DNA from: Branchiostoma floridae
Lineage: Eukaryota > Chordata > Leptocardii > Amphioxiformes > Branchiostomatidae
Assembly (NCBI RefSeq): GCF_000003815.2
Contig: NC_049997.1
Span: forward strand, 411,096 to 475,095
Reading direction: 5' to 3'
DNA length: 64,000 bases
The translations under genes were made by a program, and so were the position numbers. The notes below the pieces were generated by a model that saw nothing but the letters and a program-made list of their open reading frames with translations, had not been told where the DNA came from and made no database searches. Shown in pieces: positions 35,201 through 55,247 of this stretch; position 1 is the stretch's first letter; each line of letters begins with the position of its first letter.

Positions 35201-36933
35201 AGTAACTCTCTGACTATGCCCACTGGGCCTCATCTTACTCAATCTCCAGGTGGAAACCCCTGCGGCTGCGCAGAAGCTGCTGGAGATGTGCCGCGACGGA
35301 AGTTACCAGCGGATCCTGATGGAGACATTCCTGCCTGAGTACGTCACTTCCGGGAAACCCATGGAGATGAGTCTGGCCGTGTCGGTGAAGACCCCGGATG
35401 TCCCACCAGTTCGGGTGACCATAGTGGAGGAAAGTGAGACCGGTAAATGGCTTTGTAAAAACACATTTACAACGTTGCAACTTGTAGAAATATCTAGAAA
35501 TCAACACTGAGATTGCTTAGGTAAACGATTTCTAGAAAATGACTGAGTGAGTGGGTTACAATCAAATTAGTGCGTGAGTGAGTGAGTGAGTACGTGAGTG
35601 AGAGTGAGTGAGTGCGTGAGTGAGTAATTTTTGAGTACGCGAGTGGTGAGTAAGTGAATCATTGAAAGTGACTGAGTGAGTGAGTGTAGAGCAAATGAGT
35701 ATTGGGTGATTAGCTATTAGGTAGTTTATAAAGATTGAGTGGTAATTGAGTGACAGTGTGAGTAGCTGTGACTAAGTGGGAGAGTGAGTGTGTGAGGGAT
35801 TAGAGATAGAGTGAGTAATTTTGTAGTGCGTATTGAGTGGGATATGAGTGAGAAATGAGTGAGTGTGTAATGTATGTAAATAGCTTGATGGGCGGGTACG
35901 TCAATGGTTTCAAAGCATGGGTATGAATATGACTTTGTTGAAAACCTAGACCCACAGGACAAAGTTACGGTCAAGACTGACCAGCTACAAGCGGTGAAGA
36001 CATTATCTGACAGCCGGAACTCAGACGGAATCTCCTCAGTGGATGTCCCCGTCCCTGGTACATCCACCACCCGAGCCAAGTCACCTCAGCTGCAGCGGCT
36101 TGTAGCTACTGAGGGCCGGCCGAGACAGACCAGCTCTGACTCTGGTCTGGGCTCTGCTGACTGGGACACTGACGGTGAGATACGAGCAAATATCATGGTT
36201 ACTCCAAATTTTTTACAAGCAATGACTGTTTTCAAAGGCAAGGTACATACCTCCAAATTTTCGACAGCTGACAGTCCATTTTGTTCACGGAGAATGACCT
36301 AGTTTCGATCTCGCGAGGTCTGGGTTGCGTAGATTATCTGCCCCCTCCCCTCGCCTCCTTGCGGAGTAGGGGTAGGTAGAACTTGGGCAGCTCTCCACAA
36401 AATATCATGGTATATTTCAGCAGAGATGTAACTCGCCTAGACAAAAAATGTTATATTGTTTAGGTATTTTCATTTAGGCTTTCTTGAAGTTTATTTGCAA
36501 AAAACTATGCTATTTGAAACAATTACATTGCATCAAGTAGGTAAATGCCTAAATAGAAATGTTCCTTATTCACAACAGGTACATATATTAGAAAGATTTA
36601 ACAGGCAAAGATTCGGCGACAGTCTGTTATCTTTCTCAGGTTTACTTTGCACCTTCACTGCTGGCAAATACAAATGGGCATTTGTGCATATGACTAAATT
36701 TCAGTTTGACAGTTCAGTAGAAAATGGCAAATTATCAGTCAAAAACAAAACAACAATTAAAAGAACATCCTGCAGTCGCTGATTAGCAAGGCTGAAATAT
36801 TAGGTTTGACGTCATGAAATTTTCATTTGAAAATGGTTATCATTTCACTTCATTTACAGAAGAGACTTCTCGATTCAAGTTCCCTGTCAAGCCGAACACT
36901 TCCAGACAAGCACAGAAGAAGCCGCCATTGTAG
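32230..36933 (+). CDS. RHIM-containing protein with TRADD-N-like domain
   Basis: Seven exons: 32230-32272, 32604-32720, 33554-33781, 34347-34516, 35250-35442, 35950-36174 and 36860-36933. Phases are 1,1,1,0,1,1 and total 349 residues with stop TAG at 36931. Residues about 93-114 contain a RIP homotypic interaction motif with core VQIGSNNIM, matching the (V/I)Q(V/I/L)GxxNxM signature of RIPK1/RIPK3/ZBP1-type proteins. RHIMs form amyloid-like signalling filaments in necroptosis and NF-kB pathways. Residues about 130-245 (exons 4-5) show a strand-helix-helix-strand pattern: RGCIFLNLQVET, then LLEMCRDGSYQRILMETFL, then MEMSLAVSV. This resembles TRADD N-terminal-like adaptor domains, an inference from pattern only. 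The tail (251-349) is Ser/Pro-rich and includes DSGLGS. There is no kinase or death domain. The start codon is the first ATG of the exon and has A at -3. Confidence 0.85.
33361..33520 (+). mobile_element. Dispersed repeat, Penelope-like terminal fragment (candidate)
   Basis: Shares a long near-identical block (GAAGTAGTTTCCAGTTATTC, then CCTGATGATGGTGTCTGAAA) with copies near 47575-47700 (minus strand) and 47755-47850 (plus strand). The Penelope-like assignment is inferred from the hammerhead-like core. There is no coding region. Confidence 0.5.
33394..33478 (+). ncRNA. Candidate hammerhead ribozyme motif in a dispersed repeat
   Basis: Contains CTGATGA (33444-33450), a 6-bp stem II (GGTGTC / GACATC around loop TGAAA) and GAAA (33469-33472). 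Stem III would pair CGTTGG with CCTACG at 33394-33399, followed by the cleavage-site-like TC. These are the conserved hammerhead core elements in the permuted order open at stem III. Stem I is weak: GG/CC, then TAG/CTA after a bulge. Similar repeats elsewhere are Penelope-like element ends. It lies in intron 2 of the RHIM gene. Confidence 0.5.
33990..34145. repeat. 22-bp minisatellite in RHIM-gene intron 3
   Basis: About seven units of CATGACCACAGCAATAAAGA plus TA, diverging at the ends. It lies about 200 bases upstream of exon 4. Open frames across it (rich in Tyr-Leu-Tyr-Cys-Cys on the minus strand) are repeat artefacts. Confidence 0.85.
35570..35875. repeat. Degenerate (GTGA)n microsatellite in RHIM-gene intron 5
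   Basis: A long imperfect tract of GTGA/GAGT tetranucleotides ending about 75 bases before the acceptor of exon 6. Confidence 0.85.
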
Positions 36934-39391
36934 AAGGTAAGGAAATAAAATACACTCTGGCTACTGATTTCTGTGTCACAGATGTGCAAGGTTCCATTTT
37001 CTAATTTACATGTTCCATTTAATTGTAGTTATGATGTACATTTTTTAATTATTTTAGAGTAAATCGGTTCATTGTCATCAATACTATCAATACCTTCCCG
37101 AAGCGTTACTAAAAATTTGAAAGCTAATGGGCGCCGAAAAAAGGTGGCTTTTCACATAGTTCAAAACCCTAGTCTCTTTTTGATACTTTATGAGTATCAT
37201 AAGTTCGTTTTTAATCGAATATGTTATTATGCCAAACAATAATCCTTAACAAGGCAAGGTTGTGCTAAAAAAAGATTCACATATATAGTACTAACTCAGA
37301 CACTGGAAAGCGGCATTCATTTTGCTGGTAAGCATATTTTGTTGGAGCTTGCAGAGCTAGAGATACAACTAGAAATACCCTGTATCATTTCATTTTATTC
37401 TTTAGCCTCAGGTCACTATCAAAAAGACACAAATTCTGCGATGATACTAGTTTCCGGCGCGTATACGGTCATTGCGTTTTGAAACGGTCGTTGCTTTTTG
37501 GCTTGTATTACCACACTCTGTCACTTAAGTTTTATAACCACGATCTGTCCATACCGCGATGTTTCATGTCGAAATCGATTAGTGTTTAAGGTTTAAGCTT
37601 TGGGGCTGGGTTTCGAAGAATTATGTTACAATCACGGTTTTGTGTTATAGTTATGATTAAAATGTTGCTTTATTCACGACTTTTCTTTCTTGTCAGCACC
37701 AAATGATCTCACATAGACCAGCAAGCGATATGGCGACAGCAGTCGCAGGCAACGACCGTTTACGAGACATGCATGGGTCGAGATGACAACCTTGTCTTGG
37801 AGGGAGGGGAGGACAGAGAGATATCTTATCTTCGAATGTGCTTTAAGCTTTAGTAGTTAAGAGCTTTTCATTCTTATCTTTTTAAGTATATTGTTTTCTT
37901 AAATGCAAAAGTTAATGACCATCATAAACAGAGTTTTTTTCTTTTTGAGTAACTTTTTATTATAATGAACGTTGTTATAACACAAAGTGAACAAATTCTG
38001 CATTCTTTTGTATTGACATTTATGTACTTCATCGGGTTTCAATAGTTTCTACAGATTGTTAAGTCAATTAGAAATAACTTACTTATGTACACAACCTCAA
38101 TTTCTCAAACGTTTTGACAGCCTGTTTAATGTGTGGAAGACACTAGCCAGACAGTTGTTCGTATAGCGGAAACATAATCTAGTGCACAGAAGAAAACTAT
38201 GCTCATGTATTTTCTTTCTTTGATACTTTATAAAGAATCCTTTTTCTTGATTCATCAGATGAGATTGTACAAAATGTTTGGTTAACGTTAATACTTTAAG
38301 GCAAAAGATATCAAATTGTACCAGACATAAAGCTAGAGACTACCTATTCCTACGTGCTTATATATTGGTAAATGGTTCGACTTTCATACTTATGACATAT
38401 GTAATATCATTATCAGTTTACTGTACACCCAACTACATTTTGTATAGCTATTATTCTTCCGCCAAATAATAGAAATTTCACATTATGATGGAGCTTCCAA
38501 CCAGTGAAATATTAAGCAGAACATTAGTTGCATAGTTTATGTAAAAAATACAGGATTATATGATCAATAAAAACTCGCAAGATTTCGCAAAATCATGCGG
38601 TCGCTTCTTTTATACATTGCGATTTTCCTATATATTTGTAGTGTCTTAATTTTCTTTTTGATAAACGAGTTATTATTAGTACTGAGCTACTAAGTTTCTG
38701 ATAATAATATGCATGTCATACGACCCCTTGCGGTCCTTTGAAATTGCGCAAGGGATGATAGCATATCTCAGGAACCTTGCAGTTTTCCCATAATGCACAA
38801 GAGGGCGCTTATGACCACAGTAGTGATAGCTGATTCTTAATTAGGCCTTTTTCCCTAAAAATAATCCATTCATTTATTGCAGTTGCTGTACAATCTTATG
38901 CTTCAGTAGGTGATTTCGAAATAATGTAGACATCCAATGTCGTTTATCGTTATCTGAATTGCTCTAAAACATCCCCTTTATATGGCGGTTTAAGATCCCA
39001 ATGTTCAGTGCTAACACAGCGTCAATTTTGTAAAGTCAACATTTCACTTCACGCTTCTTCGAGCAGTGACACGACCTTTTGGTCGTGCGAATGTTTTGGT
39101 GCATTGTTTGCCTTAGGCCATCTTTAAAAACAGGTTTGGTGAAGCCCCCGGCTAAACAGTACATACCTGTGCTTAATTTTAACAAAGGACGCAACGAGTC
39201 AACCATAAACAAGTAATACGAGCATGCGCTGCTGTACTATTTATGTAAAGTGGTTCACGTTACAGTGTGTCCGGGTCACGAACACAGTGCAGGTAAGGTA
39301 TCAAGACACACGAGAGAACGTTCCTAAATACTATCCAGATTTGAGAATCAAACAAAGACTACGGCGTCTCTGTTGGACGTCAAGTTCGACA
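36934..39391. other. 3' region of the RHIM gene and PTGR1 upstream region
   Basis: A GT donor (GTAAGG) directly follows the RHIM stop codon, and an acceptor-like TTTCTTGTCAG ends at about 37697. The 3' UTR may therefore be spliced. A candidate polyadenylation signal AATAAA is at 38566-38571. The PTGR1 promoter should lie just before 39392; no core motif was identified. Confidence 0.4.
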
Positions 39392-47511
<8,120 letters not shown>

Positions 47512-47574
47512 TAAGTAGCATCCGTTAATAACTTCATCAGGTTGGCAATTATTCATATAGTAAGGTTTTTAAGG

Positions 47575-47860
47575 CACAGCCAGGGAGTACTTACTTCCAA
47601 CGTTTCGATGTCTTTCAGACACCATCATCAGGGTAGAATAACTGGAAACTACTTCTTGCTGCTACTTGTAGGCGATGTAGGTGGCGCTGCAGCAGCAAGC
47701 ATGCCGTCCTAAACTTGGCTCAACTTGTACATCGGCCAAAAGTACTAGCAAGAACCAAGAAGTAGTTTCCAGTCATTCTATCTTGATGATGGTATCTGAT
47801 AGACATCGAATGTTGAAACAAGGTACTCCCTAGTTGTGCTTAAATAACCTAACCTTACTA
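47575..47860 (-). mobile_element. Two copies of the hammerhead-bearing repeat
   Basis: 47575-47700 carries the repeat on the minus strand with an intact CTGATGA core (complement 47625-47631). 47755-47850 carries a decayed plus-strand copy (CTTGATGA, and GAATG in place of GAAAC). Both lie just after the PTGR1 stop, probably in its 3' UTR. Confidence 0.55.
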
Positions 47861-48644
47861 ACACACACTATCAGAGACCGATATTCCTTATGCCATGATG
47901 ATTCAAATTTGTGGATGACTTCAGCACGCATCGATGCTCGCCAGTTTCCCGAAAACCTTTTCAACTATAATATATTTCATTAACAAGCAGTGTACTTTTA
48001 TCTACTGCATAATGAGCAAAATCATACAGAAAATTTAGTGAGAGTATCGGAAACTGACATTAATTAATCGTATCATTCCAATGGTAGTTTCAGCTTCAAA
48101 AAAGAAGGTATTTTGGAAAATCATAATAATAGTTTTTTTCATACCTCGTGTTTAGTCGTCTAACATCGAAAGGCAAACTTTGTAAACATCTTAAGGATTC
48201 TCATCCATATGATTAAATTAACATGTACTTAGAGGAAACGATATGTCAAAGCAGCATGAACTGGATTTTACTTTGGATTTTGGATATATGCGTGAATTGT
48301 GAGATGTTTTAAAACCATTTATCTAGAAATATGGTGATAATGACATTTCTCTGAGTCATTGTCTAAAACACACCTCCAAATCTAATTATAGCACAGAGAG
48401 GAATGCTCATACTCTTTTAATGCTGACTTGTAAAGCTAAGGTTAATTTTTTCTGTGTGTATACGTGCAGCCATATTTCAATTCCTTGTCTGTTCCATACT
48501 GTTGTCTTATGTGCATTTTGAAATTGTTTCTAAATGAACACTACTAAGTTAACAATAGTTTAATTCACTAAGTCACATGTAAAAACCAGATAAACAATTA
48601 TAAACGCATGAAGGTACATTTGGCTAGTTCCATTGTTAATAACA

Positions 48645-48650
48645 AATAAA
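48645..48650 (+). terminator. Candidate polyadenylation signal of PTGR1
   Basis: AATAAA about 1.1 kb after the stop codon. This implies a long 3' UTR if used. Confidence 0.35.
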
Positions 48651-48819
48651 GACAAGGGTCTATAGAAAACAATCCTACGTGAAGTATTTTTGGTGTTTGT
48701 CTAGTTGGCTAAGGTTTTACCCTGGAAGACAGACAGGACCGGGTAGCTAGCGAGTTTTGTTCGCGAGTTTTGTTCGGGGAGCCAAGGCAGCCAGCCAGCC
48801 CGCCGATCTCACATTAGCG

Positions 48820-49640
48820 CTCCGGGAGAGTTTAACCCTATCTAGACCGGGCTTTTTTGGTATACCTGGGACGGGGGGGGGGGGTGGTCAAAACGTTAAT
48901 TTCAAAACGGCTTGGGTTACGATCACCAAATTTTGAGAGAATGTACTAGTACAGTTTTATTTTTTCTGTAATTTTTGTATCGTTATGACGTAATATGACG
49001 TAATTATGACGTCATAATGTCATATTTTGGGCCAAAATCGTCTAAATAGGAAATTTCAGCTATACTTACTGGTATTAAACAAAACGATGACTATAAAGGT
49101 TACATTATTGGTGTCTAAGTCTGCCCAGTCTTTTGTTGCCAATGACGACGACACTGATGCCTATATGACGTCAGGAAATGACGTCATTTGGCCGCCATCT
49201 TGGATCGACAAGCTTGAATTTTCTAACATACGAGTTTTTCCACATATAACCCCAAAACCCAATAAGACTGGCCTTAAAAGGTTCAAGTAATTGTGTTTTG
49301 TAAGAATATAAAAGTTTTTGACGGTATTTGAGTAAAAATAACATGTGTTTATCATTGAAAATGTCATTCTCCGCCATCTTGGATTTTGACCCATGACGTC
49401 ATCAAATTAGCATAATTTATGAATATCTAATTAGAAATGTAACTTAGAATTACACAGGATGTTAATGATATAGATAAAAAAGTTTGGTCTAGCAATAAAA
49501 CCTTGAAATCCCATAATTTAAACTGAAATTAGTAAATTTGGTAAAATATGCCTGTCAGAAACCCGTTGCCATGGCAACAGGATAAAAATTACAAATAAAA
49601 TTTTTTTTCGCAGAATTGTTGCCAACAATATTTTTGGAAA
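48820..49640. repeat. Dispersed repeat block, unclassified
   Basis: AT-rich block with repeated TGACGTCA-like words (about 48987-49015, 49165-49185 and 49396-49402). It also has a GATCACCAAATTTT segment that recurs in inverse orientation at about 56865. The pattern suggests a repeat family. No gene was recognised. Confidence 0.4.
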
Positions 49641-50033
49641 AGTTTCGCAGTCCTAGTTCTCGCACCTCTAGCGAGAACTAGATGGACTGACAGTCATCGA
49701 AAATTTGGAGGTATGTTTGCTTACCTGTCAAAACTGGTCACTGTTTGATGAAAAATTCTATTAATCCTCCGCACGTATTTGAATCGGTTGGTTAGTTGGT
49801 TGCGGCCGAATGACGCAATAACCATTCATTGCTGATTAATTTGGTGAACGTTCTGACGAAAATATGGATCGCTTGAATGCAATTAAATTATTGTTTTCAA
49901 AGTTTCATTCTCAACATTTTTTTTCTTCGTTCTTGTCAGTTTTGTTGTCCCAATGGATGCCTCATATATTAACAGATCGGTACGGATAATCAAACTCACA
50001 AATATATGTGATATCGTGTGGCACAATCAGTAA

Positions 50034-51966
50034 AGCCCCGGTCGAAAGAATCGTACGACGTCCTTGCGATGGCATATTCCGCGTATCGCACGATGATCGC
50101 AGTGGATCGCAGCTAAATCGTAAGCAAAATCAGCTATTGCAAAGTATCGGATGATGTTCAAAATTTTTCCAACGTCGTACGATTTTTCACTCGTGTCTCT
50201 TCTGAATAGCCGCCTGACCGCTTTTGTGATTCTTTAACCAACCAAATGTGGATCTAGCTGTTGAAAATACCTTCCTATGATGTATTTCACTGTAAAAAGA
50301 AATCATAACAACATGAGTCTTACATGAGTCTTACAAACAAAGGTTCAAATTAATTACAAGTACAAGCATGGTTATCTCGGCCTGCTTGCCAGCTCTACGA
50401 ATCAGGCTTTTCCGAAAATCATATTTTGCTTTTTGGGGGATGAAATGCTATCAAGAAAAAATGCCATAAGACAAAATCATATCAAAAGGATTAAATTATA
50501 AGCCTGCCTTTCTGTTCGAGTTGTCCCCGTGGTTATGGTTATGGTAGACTGACCCGAGACCGGCGAGAGATGAGATCTGATCTAATTATGAACCCACGAG
50601 TATGTAGCCATCAAACAAATGCATGCATCACCTCTGTGTGATACTGAATCTGCCAGATGGAAAACATTGCCTTGAAGGCAGTCTCTTCTTCGGGCACGCT
50701 GTTCTCTGGTTGCTACTGTGAAAAGTTGCGTCTGATGTAGTTCCAGTTTTCGTCAACATGGACAATATTAGGGAAAACTGAAACCATCACAACATGCTAA
50801 AAAATTATGAATCTTTAACGTCATCACTAGAACAAAATGGCCGTAATGAAGTCTGCTATGGGGGCAATAAACATCGTACGACGATGAAGAAACTTTGAAC
50901 ATGTTTAAAATCAATTTCAGCTCTATTTTTAGCATAGGATGCTCCCAAATTTACCATGATTTACCATTCGATTGACGCAGGTACGCTCTTTTATACCCCC
51001 CTCACATTATATATGATCTTCGGACGTACTTCGCGATCGCAGGAAGGTCGGCTGATTTTACGATCTTAAGATGGTATTGCGTATTTTTCGCCCAAAATCT
51101 GTCCCCCTCACATATAAGCGAGCCTTGTGCGATCGACGGTGAGTAAATCTATGATAATGAATCTCCCATGACCTCTTGCACGCGGACAAGGTAACACAAA
51201 ACGTTCCTGAAAAAAGGCAAGAGATCAATAAATGTTGCTTATTTTGTTGTCGGAATCTTTTTAACCAATGAATGGAATGCGCGGGCATAATAGAAATGAC
51301 ACAAGAAAGGGAAGTGTGTCACAAAGCCAGCCTACATACTGTTACAGGGGCCACAATGTTAGAATTACCCTCACATTCCCAGAAATTCAATTTTTGTAAA
51401 CAATCGGAAGTCGGTTGAACGTCGCCTGAACGTCGCCCGACTAACGGGCGTTCGCCATCCGATTTGCGCTCGATGATTAATAACTATGTCTGTGCTCGCC
51501 TATCGGTCTTCAATCGTTGGATTGACTCAAGACTATTGACCGATAGCCTTGCGAGGTACGCACGATTTGCACGCACGATCTGCGACTCGGTAACGAGCTC
51601 TGCGATCTCGGAGATCTCCTGCGACTTGTCGCTTATGTTAAGAACATGTTTCGCTGCACCGCGACCGTCGTAAGACTCCTGAAAATTGCCGGCGATCCCT
51701 AAAAATCGCAAGATGATCGTGAGAACACCGGACGTTTTACTCACGAAAATGTCATTTAGAGCTCGTAAACTAGTCTTCCAATCGAATCGCGCCTAATGTG
51801 AGGGGGTATAATGACCTCATCGTACGATGCATTACGATCCTTGTGAGCACGGCTTCCTATATTTAAACCATTGCTTCTGATTCTTCTCCAACTTACGACG
51901 CACTGCGCTTATACCGCGCGTAAAACCTCCATCGCAGTAAATCGTATGATTCTTTTTACCGGGGCC
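50034..51966. mobile_element. 1.9-kb inverted-repeat element with TAA target site, hosting another element
   Basis: The left end AGCCCCGGTCGAAAGAATCG pairs with the complement of the right end (GGCCCCGGTAAAAAGAATC). TAA flanks both ends (50031-50033 and 51967-51969). There is no transposase frame. A second element (50994-51808) sits inside it. Without that, the outer element is about 1.1 kb. Confidence 0.7.
50994..51808. mobile_element. Nested 815-bp MITE with TACCCCC(C)TCACATTA termini
   Basis: The left terminus TACCCCCCTCACATTA and the complement of the right terminus TACCCCCTCACATTA match, with TA on both flanks. A further copy of the terminal motif is internal (GTCCCCCTCACATATAAG, 51101-51118). 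Body words are shared with the element at 24171-25217. Confidence 0.75.
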
Positions 51967-52125
51967 TAAGGGGTACGGTTCAAAAAGTACCTTAAAAGGT
52001 TTAAGGAAGTTTTTATACCAAGAATAAACATAGATAACAAACTGAAAAATATAATTTGTTTTTAGAGACACTTGTCGACCTGTTGAAATGTTTTCTGAAG
52101 TCGTTTACAAATACAACTAGAGTTC

Positions 52126-52198
52126 AACGAATCCATCTCTTCGCCAAATAATCATGCCTTTATTTAAGACTTTAAGGTCTTATTCATGTATTACTAAA
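52126..52198 (-). repeat. Dispersed 70-bp repeat shared with 58145-58212
   Basis: The complement of this stretch (AATAAGACCTTAAAGTCTTA, then AATAAAGGCAT) matches the plus strand at 58145-58212. Both include a self-complementary AAGACTTTAAGGTCTT core. Family unknown. Confidence 0.6.
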
Positions 52199-52400
52199 TA
52201 GCAAATGACTGCATGAACTGTGTTCCTCACATGCAAACACACAAACATTACCAAAACCAGACTGTGACCTGACAGATGACCTGGTAGCATCCCTGGTCAA
52301 TCAGAATTTCATGCTTGTCAATTTAGACTTTGTCCCCAGTGTAAGGGCGTCCTCCAGCAAACCATCTGTATAACAGCTGTGTCCATAGATATAGGTCAAA

Positions 52401-54175
52401 ATGAGATATATAGAGCACAGTTTATTTCTGTTAATATCTAAATACAATTACACTAACAAACGCCTGTATGCATGCTTCGTAGATTTTAAAAAAGCATTTG
52501 ACAGTGTCTGGCGGGAAGGTCTTCGTTATAAATTACTGAACTCAGGAATAGGCGGAAAATTGTACAGTGTAATAAAATCCATGTATAGCAACCCACAAAC
52601 ATGTGTTAAAACGCCAGCTGGTCTGACACCCCTATTCACAACAGACAGAGGCGTAAGGCAGGGGTGTAACCTCAGCCCTGCCCTTTTCAATTTATTCATA
52701 AATGACCTGGTAAAAGATTTAGACAGCCCTGACTGTGCCCCACCCTCCCTGCATAATCTACTTGTATCCTCCCTGCTATATGCTGACGACGTAGTGTTGT
52801 TTTCAGAATCTGAAACAGGTTTACAATGCGCTCTGGATAAACTCCATGCATTTTGCGAGAAATGGAAACTTCAGGTGAACCTAAAGAAAACCAAAGTTAT
52901 GATTTTCAACAAACTCGGACGAATCTTCAAAAACATGAATTTTACTTTCGGTAAAGATACTATAGATATTGCAACCTCCTATTCTTACTTAGGCCTGACG
53001 TTATCCCCCTCAGGTACCTATTCTCTAGCAAAGAAACAACTGTCCTTGAAAGCACGCAAAGCCATTTTCAGTCTGAAATCCCTGATGCATTCATCTCTGT
53101 CTCCAAAGGCTCTGCTCAAACTATTTAGTACATGTATCAAACCTATTATATTATATGGTTGTGAGATTTGGGGTAAAGCTTATTCAGATGACAGTTGCCC
53201 AGCAGAAATTACACAGAACCGTTTTTGTAAAAATGTTCTCGGTGTACATAGAAATTCAAGTAACATAGCTAGTAGAGCAGAGCTTGGAATGTACCCAATA
53301 GACATAGATATATCCATACGTACAGTTAAGTATTGGCTGCGCCTCAAACAGTTGGACTTCTCAACACATCCCTTACAAGTAGACGCTTTACTCTGTCAGC
53401 AATCTATACCGAATAACAGCCGTAAGAAATACTGGTTACAACACGTAAAGGAAATTCTAGACAATACTGGTTACTCTTACCTATGGAACTCTATGAATTC
53501 ACAGCTAGACAATAAGCATATATGTACATCGTTAAGAAAAAGGTTAGAAGATATATATATCCAGACATTTTCTCATAGACTGTCCACAGATAATGGTAAG
53601 TTAAGATTTTTCAAGAAACTAAAGAAGGGATACTCAATGGAAACTTATTTAACGTTACTAGATAAATTCGAGGTCAGATCGGCAATGTGCAAACTTAGAA
53701 TTAGCGCCCACCCCCTTGAAATTGAGAGAGGGCGGTACAAAAAGCTACCTGTGGGCGAAAGAACCTGTAACCATTGTATGGCAAAACCGGTGGAAGACGA
53801 AATACATTTTATTTCTAACTGCCTCTCTAACGATCAGGAAAGAAAGGAGTTATTTGAAGAGGCATGCAAATTCCACAAAAATTTCCAAACGCTTACCGAC
53901 GAAAACAAAACTATAACGCTGTTAACGTCACATAACCCACGCATCATAGAAAAAGTGGGACACTTCGTCTTCCACTGCTTCCAGAAAAGAAGTCAAACCC
54001 TAAATACGTAGATTGTAGCTCTCAGCAGTCCATACCATTGATAGAATAGTCACTCGTTTACACTTGTCACCATTGTTATCTATACCAAAGTATTTCATTT
54101 TATACATGTTTATTATATTCTCTGTATGTTTCATGTTGCAATTAGCCCTCGGGCAAGAACTTGCAAATAAACTTC
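52401..54175 (+). mobile_element. 5'-truncated LINE with open reverse-transcriptase frame
   Basis: A continuous 536-codon frame (52401-54011) covers the reverse transcriptase from motif A onward: FVDFKKAFDSV, RQGCNLSPALFNLFIND, then YADDVVLFS with the catalytic Asp pair. The thumb follows, and then a C-terminal Cys-His motif (CNHCMAKP...HFISNC). After the stop there is a 150-base 3' UTR with AATAAA at 54166-54171. The endonuclease and the start of the RT are missing, so the copy is a dead-on-arrival insertion. The absence of stops suggests it is young. The first Met is arbitrary. The general type is CR1/I-like; the clade was not determined. Confidence 0.9.
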
Positions 54176-54183
54176 AATAAGTT

Positions 54184-55247
54184 TTGCTGCAGTACCTTAG
54201 GAAGCCGCTAGGGGGCCCACAATCATAATTTATCTTCGTTTTCCTGACCCCTACCCACCTACCAAATATCATCAGGATTTTTTCAAGGCTTCTCGAGTTA
54301 TGCATTCCACAAACAAAAGGACGCACACACTCGGCCCACTACCGTCCTAACGGAAAATGCTACGTCAACTATTTTCGAACACAACCTTCTTTTCCGCAGC
54401 TGCTACTTAAATACTAAATATCATGAAAATCCATACAGAGCTTCTTGAGTTATATGCTGTTGGCATGGATTTATGAACTTTCCTCATTAATTATGCAAAT
54501 AAGCTACTGATTTGCATAATTAGTATTACATTGTATAAGTCATCACTCATTCTATCTACATACCGAAAATCCTGATGATCTGTTTACACGTTCTCAAGTT
54601 ATCCTCGTCCAAAGTTTGAACGGAAATCGGTGCCTGCAGTTCCCAAAAATCCGCTAGGGGGTCCAAACTCACAGCACTTACTCTCTGTTTCAAGGGCTAT
54701 CTACTACTCAAAAATCATGACCACAGCATGTCCAGAACACGAAGTGCCAAAATTAAACGTTTTGCTGCAGTACCTTAGGCAGACACTAGGGTGCCCATTA
54801 TCGAACTTGACCTTCGTTTTCCTAACCCCAATCCACCTAACAAATATAATCAGGATCCATTCAAGGGTTCTCGAGTTATCTTGCTTACAGACAAACGCAC
54901 TTACATACAAATCCCGCTACAGCACCATAGGTAAGAGCCAGGTAAACCATTTTCGCACTTGACCTTCCTCTCCAAAACCGCTACACACCTACCAAGTTTC
55001 GTGAAAATCGCCCAGCTAGATTTTGACTTATGATGCCAAAAACAAACCGCAAAAAACATACCAAGCTCGCTGCAGTACCGTAGGAAAACGCCAGGTAAAC
55101 CGTTTTCAAACTTGGCATTCCTTTCGACAACTGCTACACACCTACCAAAAATCACAAAGTTCCATCCACAATTTCTCGAGTTATATGCTGTTGACCTACA
55201 TACAGACCCAAGTCAAGCAATCTCATACTCTTCTTGGCGAAGAGAAT
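54184..55247. repeat. Repeat block built from GCCGCTAGGGGG-type units
   Basis: Several diverged units share ordered words: GCTGCAGTACCTTAGG, a GCTAGGGGG-like word, TTCGTTTTCCTAACCCC, CACCTACCAAA and TTCTCGAGTTAT. Unit starts are spaced roughly 150-290 bp. The block ends in a small palindrome (CTTCTTGGCGAAGAG, about 55228-55242). The block at 59750-60143 is a relative. Confidence 0.65.
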
